Assembly (NCBI GenBank): GCA_903862955.1
Contig: CAIPAH010000024.1
Location: 186,001-250,000 of the forward strand
Length of the DNA stretch: 64,000 nucleotides
Source of the DNA: an uncultured Opitutia bacterium
GTDB taxonomy: Bacteria; Verrucomicrobiota; Verrucomicrobiia; Opitutales; Opitutaceae
Reading direction: 5' to 3'
Position numbers and translations under genes: made by a program. Positions 8,845 to 17,112 of the stretch are shown here, in pieces (position 1 is the first letter of the stretch; each line of letters opens with the position of its first letter). Below the pieces are notes generated by a model, which worked only from the letters and a program-made list of their open reading frames with translations, did not search any database and had not been told where the DNA came from.

Positions 8845-9855
8845 TTGCCCGCCAAAACCCTCCATTTTCCCAGTCCGCGGCACCTCCATTCGCTTTACGC
8901 GGGTCGGGAGGAAAACCTCGCGCACGCGGAACGCACGTTTGGCGTGAAGCTCATCACGCGCGAGGGCTGGCTCAAGATCGAGCCCGCCGCCGGCGCCTCC
9001 GCCGCGGACGCCGCCGGTCCGATCGCGCGCACCGAGGCCCTGTTCAACTTCCTCAATGAGGCCCGCGGCCAGGGCATGACAATCCGCACGCCCGACTTCC
9101 ATCGCATCGCCGACGGTTTCGCCCGCGGCGAGGGCGAGCAGATGCGCGCCCTCATCGACGAGCCGCTCGTCATCGCCACCAACCGCAAGAGCATCGTCCC
9201 GAAAACGCTCGGCCAGAAACTCTATCTCCAGTCGATGCTCGCCCACCCGATCGTCTTCGGCATCGGCCCGGCCGGCACCGGCAAAACCTACCTCGCCATG
9301 GCCGCGGCCGTCTCGGCGCTCCTGCGCAACGAGGTGGAGCGCATCATCCTCACCCGCCCCGCGGTCGAGGCCGGCGAGACCCTCGGGTTTCTCCCGGGCG
9401 ACCTCCGCGAAAAGATCCTGCCCTACTTGCGCCCGCTCTACGACGCGCTGGGCGACATGCTCGATCCCGAGGACACCGCGCGCCTCACCGAGAAGGGCAT
9501 CATCGAGATCGCCCCGCTCGCCTACATGCGCGGCCGCACGCTCTCGCACGCGTTCGTCGTGCTGGACGAAGCGCAGAATGCCACGGCCGAGCAAATGATG
9601 ATGTTTCTCACCCGGCTGGGCGACGATTCCCGCATGGTGGTGACCGGTGACATCACGCAAATCGACCTGCCGCGCCACAAATCCAGCGGGCTCCTTGAGG
9701 TTCGCCACATCCTCGCCGACATCCCCGGCATCGATTTCCACACGTTCAGTGGCGCCGACGTCGTGCGCCACCCGCTCGTCCAGAAGATCATCGAGGCCTA
9801 CGACCAGTATCGCAACCCGATGAACTCGGAGAACGGCGCCCCCGAAAAGCGCTGA
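8845..9855 (+). CDS. phoH: PhoH-like ATPase
   Basis: VFGIGPAGTGKTYLAMAAAVSAL Walker A; RIILTRPAVEAGETLGFLPGDLREKILPYLRPLYDAL; VVLDEAQNATAEQMMMFLTRLG; TGDITQIDLP. TTG start. Confidence 0.95.
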   Translation: MPAKTLHFPSPRHLHSLYAGREENLAHAERTFGVKLITREGWLKIEPAAGASAADAAGPIARTEALFNFLNEARGQGMTIRTPDFHRIADGFARGEGEQMRALIDEPLVIATNRKSIVPKTLGQKLYLQSMLAHPIVFGIGPAGTGKTYLAMAAAVSALLRNEVERIILTRPAVEAGETLGFLPGDLREKILPYLRPLYDALGDMLDPEDTARLTEKGIIEIAPLAYMRGRTLSHAFVVLDEAQNATAEQMMMFLTRLGDDSRMVVTGDITQIDLPRHKSSGLLEVRHILADIPGIDFHTFSGADVVRHPLVQKIIEAYDQYRNPMNSENGAPEKR

Positions 9856-9889
9856 CCCACCGCCCGAATCGAACTTCGACAATTTAAAC

Positions 9890-12250
9890 ATGTCCGTCCG
9901 CAACCAGCTCAAGCTCCTCGTCGGCGGCCTCAACGCGCGCCGTGCCGGGCATTCCGCCTCCCCCCACTCCGCCACGCGGGAGTTCTTCGACCGCAGCCGC
10001 CTGGTCGCCGTGCTGATCTTCGTCGCGACGGTCACCGCGATTGTCCTCATCAGCTCGGCCGGCCTCACCACGCTCAACGTCCCCGTCCTCCCCAACCAGC
10101 TCGCCACGGCGCGCGTCGCCGCCGCCACCGCCTTCACCTATCAAAGCCTCGAGCAGACCAGCGCCGCCAGCGACCAGTTGATCAACCGCCTGCCGCCCGT
10201 TTACCGCCTCGATCTCGAGGCCTCCCGGCGCTTCGAGTCTGCCGCGCGCGAACTGCTGGCCGGGCTCGACGCCTATGAGCGCGACCATCCGGCGAACGCC
10301 CTCGTCCTCGGCAACCGCCGCGCCGAATTTGCCGCATTGGTCGATGCCTTCAACGCCCGCGGGCCCTACCACGCCAGCGTCGAGGACGTGGGCGCGGTTT
10401 TCACGGCCGGCGACGCCAAAGCCCGCGCCGCGCTGTTCGAGAACGGCCTCGCCGCCCTTCGCGACATCGCCAACGAGGGCGTGCATGACGACGCCCTGGG
10501 CGGCACCGCCCCGGGCAGCGTGACCGTCTTCCAAGTCGTGCGGCCCACCGGTGAGGTCGCCATTCGCCCGGTCCAGTCGATGGAGGAGGCCATGACTTTC
10601 CTCCGTGTGAACCTCGCCGTCGAGAGCCTCCCGCGCCCCACGGCGCTCGCGCTCTTCCGCTTTTTCAGCACCGGCCTGACCGCCAATCTCGTCTTCGATC
10701 ACGACGCCACCCAGGCCCGCGAGGTCGCCACGCGCCGCCAGGTGAAACCCGTGCTGGTCAGCGTCGCCCGCGGCCAGACCATCATCGAGCCCGGCGAGCG
10801 CGTCTCCCCGGGACAATACGAGATGCTCATGGCGTATCGCCGCTACCTGCGGGAACACACGGACACGCCCTTTGACGAGGGCCTCACGCTGTTCGGCCGC
10901 ATCCTCCTCGTGCTCTCGATGGTGATTGCGAGCGTGATTTACATCCGCCTCGAGGATCGCGAGACGCTCCAGCGCAACGGCCGCCTCGGCCTCCTCTCGC
11001 TCGTCGTCATCGTCAACCTCGCCATCGTCCGCCTCGTCTACTCGATCGGTGGCCTCGACTTTTTCACGCACGACGGTTCCTGGGCCTCCACGCTCCCCTA
11101 CGTCGCGCCCACCGCGCTCGCGCCCCTGATCGTCGCCATCCTGATCGACGCCGGCTCCGCCATCTTCATGGCGCTGCTGATTTCGATCTTCACCGGCGTA
11201 ATCTACGGCAATCGCCTCGACCTCGTCGTCCTCACCTTCCTCGCCTCGCTCGTCGCCATCTTCGGCTGCCGCGAGGTGCACAAGCGCGGCCGCGTCGTCC
11301 GTGCCGCCGCCGCCGGCGGCCTGACGCTCGCGCTCTTCGCCCTGCCGATCGGCTTCGCCGACCAGGTGCCGTTCGCCACCCTCGCCCGCCAGATGACCGC
11401 GGCGCTCGCCACCGGCCTGCTCACCGGCATGGCCGTCGTGGGCGTGCTCCCCGTCCTCGAGTCGCTCTTCAAGCGCACCACCGACATCACGCTGCTCGAG
11501 CTGACCGACTACAACCACCCACTGCTCCGCCAGCTGCAACTCGACGCCCCCGGCACTTACCACCACTCGCTCGTCGTCGCCCAACTCGCCGAGAATGCCG
11601 CCAACGCCATCGGCGCCAACCCGCTGCTCGCCCGCGTCTGCGCGCTGTTCCACGACATCGGCAAGACGCCCCACGCCGCCTACTTCACCGAGAACCAGCG
11701 CAACAGCGTCAATCCCCACGACGGCCTGACGCCCACCGCCTCCGCCTCCATCATCAAGCAACACGTGACGGACGGCGTCGAACTTGCCCGCCGCCACCGC
11801 CTGCCCCGCACGGTCCTCGATGTCATCCAGCAGCATCACGGCACCACCCTCGTGCGCTCGTTCTACCTGCGCGCCGTCGAGCAATCCCGCGTCCCGTTCC
11901 CCGTCAAGAACCTCCCGCCCTCCGCGCCGCTGCTGCCGCCGCCCGTCGAGGCCGCCTTCCGCTACGAGGGACCCAAACCGCAATTCAAGGAAAGCGCCGT
12001 GATTTCGCTCGCCGACGGCGTCGAAGCCGCCACGCGCTCGCTGCGCTCCGTCACCGCCGAGCAGCTCGGCCCGCTGATTGACCGCATCGTGGGCGACCGC
12101 GTCGCCGACGGCCAGCTGGACGAGGCGCCGATCACCTTCGAGGAGCTCGCCAAGATGAAGAACAGCTTCCAGTTCACGCTGCTCAATATGCTGCACGCCC
12201 GCGTCGCCTACCCGTCCGGCGACCCCGCGAGCGCCGAGGAAAAGGCGTGA
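9890..12250 (+). CDS. 7TM receptor with intracellular HD hydrolase (PgpH-type c-di-AMP phosphodiesterase family)
   Basis: Extracellular domain, several TM segments, then APGTYHHSLVVAQLAENAANAIGANPLLARVCALFHDIGKTPHAAYFTENQ and IQQHHGTTLVRSFY. Position next to phoH/ybeY is typical. Confidence 0.92.
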   Translation: MSVRNQLKLLVGGLNARRAGHSASPHSATREFFDRSRLVAVLIFVATVTAIVLISSAGLTTLNVPVLPNQLATARVAAATAFTYQSLEQTSAASDQLINRLPPVYRLDLEASRRFESAARELLAGLDAYERDHPANALVLGNRRAEFAALVDAFNARGPYHASVEDVGAVFTAGDAKARAALFENGLAALRDIANEGVHDDALGGTAPGSVTVFQVVRPTGEVAIRPVQSMEEAMTFLRVNLAVESLPRPTALALFRFFSTGLTANLVFDHDATQAREVATRRQVKPVLVSVARGQTIIEPGERVSPGQYEMLMAYRRYLREHTDTPFDEGLTLFGRILLVLSMVIASVIYIRLEDRETLQRNGRLGLLSLVVIVNLAIVRLVYSIGGLDFFTHDGSWASTLPYVAPTALAPLIVAILIDAGSAIFMALLISIFTGVIYGNRLDLVVLTFLASLVAIFGCREVHKRGRVVRAAAAGGLTLALFALPIGFADQVPFATLARQMTAALATGLLTGMAVVGVLPVLESLFKRTTDITLLELTDYNHPLLRQLQLDAPGTYHHSLVVAQLAENAANAIGANPLLARVCALFHDIGKTPHAAYFTENQRNSVNPHDGLTPTASASIIKQHVTDGVELARRHRLPRTVLDVIQQHHGTTLVRSFYLRAVEQSRVPFPVKNLPPSAPLLPPPVEAAFRYEGPKPQFKESAVISLADGVEAATRSLRSVTAEQLGPLIDRIVGDRVADGQLDEAPITFEELAKMKNSFQFTLLNMLHARVAYPSGDPASAEEKA

Positions 12251-12265
12251 GCCAGCCCGGATTTG

Positions 12266-12350
12266 CCCGCGAATCACGCGAATGAACGCGAATGCGGATC
12301 TGGCTTTTCGCCTCTCAAGATTCGCGTGAATTCGCGTCCTTTCGCGGTTA
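12266..12350. repeat. Hairpin repeat of the CGCGAAT/ACGCGAAT family (copy 1)
   Basis: cccgcgaatcacgcgaatgaacgcgaatg ... ttcgcgtgaattcgcgtcctttcgcggtta. Confidence 0.8.
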
Positions 12351-12367
12351 AATAAATCCCGAACCCG

Positions 12368-12898
12368 ATGCCGCCCCGCGAAATCCTGATCGCCAACCGC
12401 CACCCGCGCCTGAGCCTCGACCGCCGCGCCGTGGCCCGCGTGATCCACACCCTCGACGCCAAATTTTTCGCTTCCGCTTCCGGCCAATCGAAAATCGAGC
12501 CTGCCCGCCGTAGCCTTGGCGCAGGAGGGAATCGAAAATCGAAAATTCCCGAGGGCGAGATCTCCCTCGTCTTCCTGACCGACCCCGCCCTCGCCCAGCT
12601 CCACGCCGACTTCCTCGCCGACCCCACGCCCACGGACGTCATCACCTTCGCCGGCGCCCCCGCCGCCGGCACCGCCGGTGAAATCTGCATCTCCGCCGAC
12701 GCCGCCCTCCGCCAAGCAGGCCGCCGCCGAGACTTTTCCGCCGAACTCATCCTCTACCTCGTCCACGGCTGGCTGCACCTCGCCGGCTACGACGACCTCC
12801 AGCCCGCCAAGAAACGCCACATGCGCCGCGCCGAATCCCGCGCTCTCCGCCTCCTCCGCACCGCCGGCGCCATTCCGAAGTTTACGCTGCGTCGCTGA
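12368..12898 (+). CDS. ybeY: Endoribonuclease/rRNA maturation factor YbeY, carrying an internal repeat-derived insertion
   Basis: ISLVFLTDPALAQLHADFLADPTPTDVITFAG...GEICISADAA...LILYLVHGWLHLAGYDD (H-x3-H-x5-[GH] metal motif). Confidence 0.92.
   Translation: MPPREILIANRHPRLSLDRRAVARVIHTLDAKFFASASGQSKIEPARRSLGAGGNRKSKIPEGEISLVFLTDPALAQLHADFLADPTPTDVITFAGAPAAGTAGEICISADAALRQAGRRRDFSAELILYLVHGWLHLAGYDDLQPAKKRHMRRAESRALRLLRTAGAIPKFTLRR
12485..12550. repeat. Intragenic repeat AATCGAAAATCGA ... GCCGTAGCCTTGGCGCAGG ... AATCGAAAATCGAAAATTC inside ybeY
   Basis: Tandem AATCGAA units on both sides of a CCTGC..GCAGG stem; frame is preserved. Confidence 0.75.
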
Positions 12899-12899
12899 C

Positions 12900-13016
12900 C
12901 CGCCTCGTTCGGTAGGCGGAATTGGCAAGCCCACTCCAATTTTCACTCGTCGCGCTCTTCGCGGGCGTCGCGAGACCCCCACGCAAAAACCCTTTGCGTC
13001 CGCCGCGTTTCCGGCG
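12900..13016. other. Structured intergenic segment with consecutive short perfect hairpins
   Basis: CCGCCT(8)AGGCGG 12900-12919; AATTGG(10)CCAATT 12920-12941; ACGCAAA(5)TTTGCGT 12981-12999; CGCCG(6)CGGCG 13001-13016. Confidence 0.55.
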
Positions 13017-13031
13017 ACCGTAGCCCCCGTC

Positions 13032-13700
13032 ATGGCCATCCGTCCGTCCAAGCACATTGTCACTGTCCGCACTGCGTTTTTCTCGGGTCTGCTGCTGCTC
13101 GCGCCGCTTGCCGTCACCGTCTGGGCCTTCCTCTGGATCATCGGCATCATCGGCGGCAGCTTCCGCCCTCTGTTCGACCTCGTCCTGCCGACGCGGCTCC
13201 AAAGCCTCCCGTTTGTCTGGGACGTCGCCGTCACCATCGTCGTTTTCGGCCTGATCACGCTCTTCGGCTTCATCTCCCACTACTTGTTCGGCAAATACCT
13301 CCTCGATCTCGGCGAACGCGTCATCCTCGGCATTCCCGGCGTCAGCACCGTCTACAACTCGGTCAAGCAGGTCGTCTCCACCTTCAGCACCCAGAACCGC
13401 AACCTCTTCAGCAAGGTCGTGCTCGTCCAGTATCCCCGTCCTGGCATCTGGTCCATCGGCTTTCTCACCAGCAAAACCCAGGCCGAGGCGCAGCATCGCC
13501 TCGGACGGGAGCTCTGGTCGGTCTTCGTGCCCACCTCGCCCAATCCCACCAGCGGCTTCGTGCTGCTGCTGCCGCCGGACGAGATCACCGAACTCGATAT
13601 GTCCGTCGGCGACGGCATGAAACTCGTCATCTCGGGCGGCGGCGTCGTGCCGCCGTTCCAGCCCGCGGACGCCAAAAAGCGCTCCACCGTCTCGACCTAA
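13032..13700 (+). CDS. DUF502-family membrane protein
   Basis: TAFFSGLLLLAPLAVTVWAFLWIIG...GIPGVSTVYNSVKQVVSTFS...FVPTSPNPTSGFVLLLPPDEITELDMSVGDGMKLVISGG. Confidence 0.9.
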   Translation: MAIRPSKHIVTVRTAFFSGLLLLAPLAVTVWAFLWIIGIIGGSFRPLFDLVLPTRLQSLPFVWDVAVTIVVFGLITLFGFISHYLFGKYLLDLGERVILGIPGVSTVYNSVKQVVSTFSTQNRNLFSKVVLVQYPRPGIWSIGFLTSKTQAEAQHRLGRELWSVFVPTSPNPTSGFVLLLPPDEITELDMSVGDGMKLVISGGGVVPPFQPADAKKRSTVST

Positions 13701-13704
13701 GCGC

Positions 13705-14349
13705 GTGCCGGGCCTCCCGCTCCAGACCGACGCCTTCGTCCTGCTGAAACGCCCGCCCACCGACGCGTTCCAGGGTCTCCAAGTTTTCTCGGTCGAGCAC
13801 GGCGCACTGCTCATCCACCAGCGACTGCCCAAGTCCGTCCGCCGCGCGGCGAGTCCCGCCCAAGCTGCCGCCACGCGCGTGACGCTTGACCTCTTCGACG
13901 AAGTTTCCCTCCGCATGGAAAGCTCCAACCAAGGCGCAACCTGGTTCGTGACGGAGGCGCGCCTCATCACGCGCCACGCCGACATCGGTCGCAGCTACGC
14001 GACCCTGCAGGCCGCATCCGCCCTCGCCGGGCTCGTCGCCCGCAATCCCATGCACGAGGACAGTCGCGCCTCCGTCGCCGCGCTGCTGCGCCAGGCGTTT
14101 GCCTCGTTCGCCGCGGGCGCCCGGCCCGACTTCGTCTGGTTCAAGAGCCTGTATTGCTTCGCCCGCGACGAGGGTTACCCGGTGAAACAGCAATGGTTTC
14201 CCACGCTGCCCGCCGAGGACCGCGAGAACGTCGCCCAACTGCTCAACCGTCCGCTTGCCGAACAGACCGCCGCGCCCGCCGCCGTCCTCCGCCTGCAAGC
14301 CCGCCTCGAGGAATACCTCACCGGCCACACGGAGATCCTGCTGGGATGA
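13705..14349 (+). CDS. recO: DNA repair protein RecO-like
   Basis: LPLQTDAFVLLKRPPTDAFQGLQVFSVEHGALLIHQRLPKS, RecO-like OB-fold N-terminus; neighbourhood (ybeY...recO). GTG start. No zinc Cys cluster seen. Confidence 0.65.
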   Translation: MPGLPLQTDAFVLLKRPPTDAFQGLQVFSVEHGALLIHQRLPKSVRRAASPAQAAATRVTLDLFDEVSLRMESSNQGATWFVTEARLITRHADIGRSYATLQAASALAGLVARNPMHEDSRASVAALLRQAFASFAAGARPDFVWFKSLYCFARDEGYPVKQQWFPTLPAEDRENVAQLLNRPLAEQTAAPAAVLRLQARLEEYLTGHTEILLG

Positions 14350-14352
14350 GAC

Positions 14353-14486
14353 TCCGGAAGGTTGGCCACAAAAAGGCCCAAGGGGTCAGGTGCTGCGACG
14401 GAGTCGACATCGCGCCTATAGGCGCGCGGGAGACTCACGACGAAGTCCCGGAAACTTTTGTGCCTCTTCGTGGCCAAACTTCCGAG
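14353..14486. repeat. 119-bp hairpin element (copy B; core 14361-14479) with GCGCCTATAGGCGCGCGGG centre
   Basis: Terminal inverted arms GTTGGCCACAAAAAGGC ... GTGCCTCTTCGTGGCCAAAC; aligns along its length with the reverse complement of 63540-63658. Confidence 0.88.
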
Positions 14487-14502
14487 GTTTGCCTTCCGGA
14501 CC

Positions 14503-14532
14503 TTTCGTGGTGTTCGTGTGTTTCGTGGTAAC
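14503..14532. repeat. Short tandem motif tttcgtgg-tgttcgtg-tgtttcgtgg
   Basis: Three near-repeats immediately before the helicase start codon. Confidence 0.55.
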
Positions 14533-14535
14533 CTC

Positions 14536-17112
14536 ATGGAATTCAACCTCGACCAGCGCACCGCCAGCCTGAGCGTCGGCGAATTCTCCGACTTCACCAC
14601 CGGGCCCCACGACGCCGGCAGCGGCCGGCCGGGCCTCTGGCGCGCCCAGCTGGGCACGCACTGGCACAACGAGCTCCGCGCCCGCGCCACCGACGAGTCG
14701 CCCGGCGCCGAGTTCGAAATCGTCATCGCCGGCCAGATCTTCCACGGCGGCTGGACCCTCTCCTTCACGGGTCGCATCGATCAGCTGCTGCGCGCCGACG
14801 GCCGTGTGACGCTGCGGGAAATCAAGACCGTCACCCGCCCCCTGCCCTGCGCCGAATCCGAACTCCGCGCGGACTATCCCGGCTACTTCGTCCAGCTCGC
14901 GACGTATGTCGCCCTGGCGAAGCTGTCAGCCGTCAGCGATCAGCGATCAGCAGTCAGCGATCAGCCGTCAGCGATCAGCACTCCGCCGTTGAGCGAAGGT
15001 TCGACTCCATCTCCCATCGCCCATCACCCATCGCCTATCGCCCGCTCCGCGCTCCGCGCGGAGCTGGTCTTCGTCGAAACGGCGAGCGGACTTGCGCAAT
15101 CGATCCCGCTCTCCCCGGCTGACGACGTCCTCTTCCGCACGCAACTCGAGCGCGTCGTCGAGTTTCTCAACCTGCGCCTCCGCGCCCGCGAGCGGCTTCG
15201 CTCGCTCCGGTTTTGCTCCCCTTTCGCCGCACCGCGCCCGGGCCAGGAAACGACCCTCACCGAGCTCACCGCGGCATTCGAACGCCAGCTGCTCGTGCTG
15301 TTCGAGGCGCCCACCGGCTTCGGCAAGACGGGCATCCTCTTGGAATTTGCCCTCGGCCAGCTGCGCGCCGGCCACTTCGACCGCGCGCTCTATCTCACGA
15401 GCAAATCCACCGGCCAGCTGCAGGTCGTCCGGACGCTGCAGACGATGACGGCCCAGCCGTCCATCGCCGCTGAAAGTCCCAAGGCAAAAGTTGAAGGCCA
15501 GTCCGCCTCCGACCTTTCACCTTTCAACGTTCAACTTTCAACCCCGGCGACTCCGGTCGCCGTCTGGCACGTCCGCAACAAGGCCGAGCACTGCATCAAC
15601 GCCGTCTTCCACTGTGTGCGCGAGGCCTGCGGCTACCTCGACCGCGTTGAAGAGCGTTGGGCCGCCAGCGGGCTGTCGCGCTTCTATCTTTTCGAAAACC
15701 AAGCCCGCGACTTGGAGACGCTCCGCGCCGCCGGGCGGGATGCGCGCATCTGCCCCTACGAGATCACCCGCGCCGCCCTCGCGTTCAACGACGTGTGGAT
15801 CGGCGACTACAATTACGTCTTCGCGCCGCGCAACCGCGCCCTCTTCTACAACCAGCCCGGCTTCGACCCCGCGCGCACGCTGCTCATCCTCGACGAGGCC
15901 CACAACCTGCCCGCGCGCGTCGCCGACGCCCATTCCTACACCGCCAAAGCCATCGACGCCAGTGCGTTGCTCGCCGAACTCGACCACGTCAACGCCGCCA
16001 CGCCCTTCGTGCGCGCTTGGGAGAGCTGGGCTCACCTGCTGCTCGCCCTGCAGCCGGTCGACGCCCTCGATCCCGCCCTCGAAGCCGACGTGGCCGACAC
16101 CCTCGCCAAGATTGCCGGTTTCCTCGGCGACCTGCCCCTCGACTACGCCGCCCTCGGCCCGCAGTTCAGCGACCAGCTCTGGCAGACGCAGCAGCTGAGC
16201 GAATGGCTCGCCAGCGCCCAACTGAAGAAGCTCCTTTGGTGTCCGCGCCCCGGCGAGCTCGCCTTCACCTGCATCGACGCCGCCGACGCCATCGGCGCGA
16301 CCCTCCGCGAATACGGCGGCGTAGTCTTCGCGAGCGCCACGCTCTCGCCGGTCGAAAACTTCGCCGAATCCTGCGGCCTCGCGCTCAGCGTTCCGGCGAC
16401 TACACCCAGCGCCCCTGGCCCATCGCCCATCGCCCCCTTCCGCTTCGTCACCGCGCAAACGCCGTGGCGCGACCACGCCTACGACATCGCGGTGGATGCG
16501 CGCGTCGACACCACCTTCCAGCACCGCTCGCATTACTACGCCACCACGGCGGCCACCATCGCCGCCCTCCAAGCCGCCGCCGGCGGCCCGGTCGCGGTCT
16601 TCTTTCCGTCGTATGCGTATGCCGACGCTATCGCGAAGGAGCTCGAACGCGCGGCGCCGTTGCGCGTCGCGCTGCAACCCCGCCTGACCGACCTCGCCGC
16701 CCAAACCGCGTGGGTCGAACAGTCGCTCGCGTTCACCGATGCGCTCTTCCTCGTCCTCGGCTCAAGCTTCGCCGAAAGCATCGACGCGCTCGGCGGGCGC
16801 ATCACGCACGCGATGGTCGTCGGCCCTGCGCTGCCCGAGGTCAATGCCGTCCAGCGCGCGCGTCTTGCGGAGTTCTCCCCGCTCGGACGCGAGGCGGCGT
16901 TCCGCCGCGTTTACCAAATCCCCGGCATGACGAAAGTGAACCAGGCCCTCGGCCGCCTCGTGCGCGCCCCCGGCCAGCACGCCCGCGTGATCCTCCACTG
17001 CCGCCGCTTCCTCGAGCCCGCCTACGCCAGCCTTCTCGCCCCCGACTACCAGTTCGGCGCCAACGTCCTCACCGACGCCGACCTGGTCGCGTGGCTGAAG
17101 CGCGCCAATTAG
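14536..17112 (+). CDS. PD-(D/E)XK nuclease domain fused to a DinG/XPD-like ATP-dependent DNA helicase (likely Fe-S)
   Basis: FTGRIDQLLRADGRVTLREIKTV nuclease motif; FEAPTGFGKTGILLEFA Walker A; LLILDEAHNLPARV DEAH; VVFASATLSP; NQALGRLVRAPGQHARVILHCRRF motif VI; clustered Cys EHCINAVFHCVREAC...RICPYE. Confidence 0.88.
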   Translation: MEFNLDQRTASLSVGEFSDFTTGPHDAGSGRPGLWRAQLGTHWHNELRARATDESPGAEFEIVIAGQIFHGGWTLSFTGRIDQLLRADGRVTLREIKTVTRPLPCAESELRADYPGYFVQLATYVALAKLSAVSDQRSAVSDQPSAISTPPLSEGSTPSPIAHHPSPIARSALRAELVFVETASGLAQSIPLSPADDVLFRTQLERVVEFLNLRLRARERLRSLRFCSPFAAPRPGQETTLTELTAAFERQLLVLFEAPTGFGKTGILLEFALGQLRAGHFDRALYLTSKSTGQLQVVRTLQTMTAQPSIAAESPKAKVEGQSASDLSPFNVQLSTPATPVAVWHVRNKAEHCINAVFHCVREACGYLDRVEERWAASGLSRFYLFENQARDLETLRAAGRDARICPYEITRAALAFNDVWIGDYNYVFAPRNRALFYNQPGFDPARTLLILDEAHNLPARVADAHSYTAKAIDASALLAELDHVNAATPFVRAWESWAHLLLALQPVDALDPALEADVADTLAKIAGFLGDLPLDYAALGPQFSDQLWQTQQLSEWLASAQLKKLLWCPRPGELAFTCIDAADAIGATLREYGGVVFASATLSPVENFAESCGLALSVPATTPSAPGPSPIAPFRFVTAQTPWRDHAYDIAVDARVDTTFQHRSHYYATTAATIAALQAAAGGPVAVFFPSYAYADAIAKELERAAPLRVALQPRLTDLAAQTAWVEQSLAFTDALFLVLGSSFAESIDALGGRITHAMVVGPALPEVNAVQRARLAEFSPLGREAAFRRVYQIPGMTKVNQALGRLVRAPGQHARVILHCRRFLEPAYASLLAPDYQFGANVLTDADLVAWLKRAN
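14924..14979. repeat. Tandem GTCAGCGATCAGC-type repeat inside the helicase ORF
   Basis: gtcagccgtcagcgatcagcgatcagcagtcagcgatcagccgtcagcgatcagc; encodes SAVSDQRSAVSDQPSAIS. Confidence 0.9.
15012..15042. repeat. Tandem CCCATCGC-type repeat inside the helicase ORF
   Basis: tcccatcgcccatcacccatcgcctatcgcc; a related unit recurs at 16418-16436. Confidence 0.85.
15471..15542. repeat. Palindromic TTGAAAGTTGAA-type repeat inside the helicase ORF
   Basis: tgaaagtcccaaggcaaaagttgaagg ... cctttcacctttcaacgttcaactttcaac. Confidence 0.7.
16418..16436. repeat. CCCATCGCCCATCGCCC repeat inside the helicase ORF
   Basis: Same unit as 15012-15042. Confidence 0.7.

Noticed and set aside
9884-13273. 1129-aa minus-strand ORF
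   Set aside because: Antisense to the 7TM-HD, ybeY and DUF502 genes, which have clear family motifs; composition (A/G/E/R/D-rich, no motifs) is typical of GC-rich shadow ORFs.
14924-15042. CRISPR-like array reading of the GATCAGC/CCCATCGC tandem repeats
   Set aside because: Units are too short (about 7-13 nt), have no unique spacers, and lie within an ORF; no cas genes nearby.
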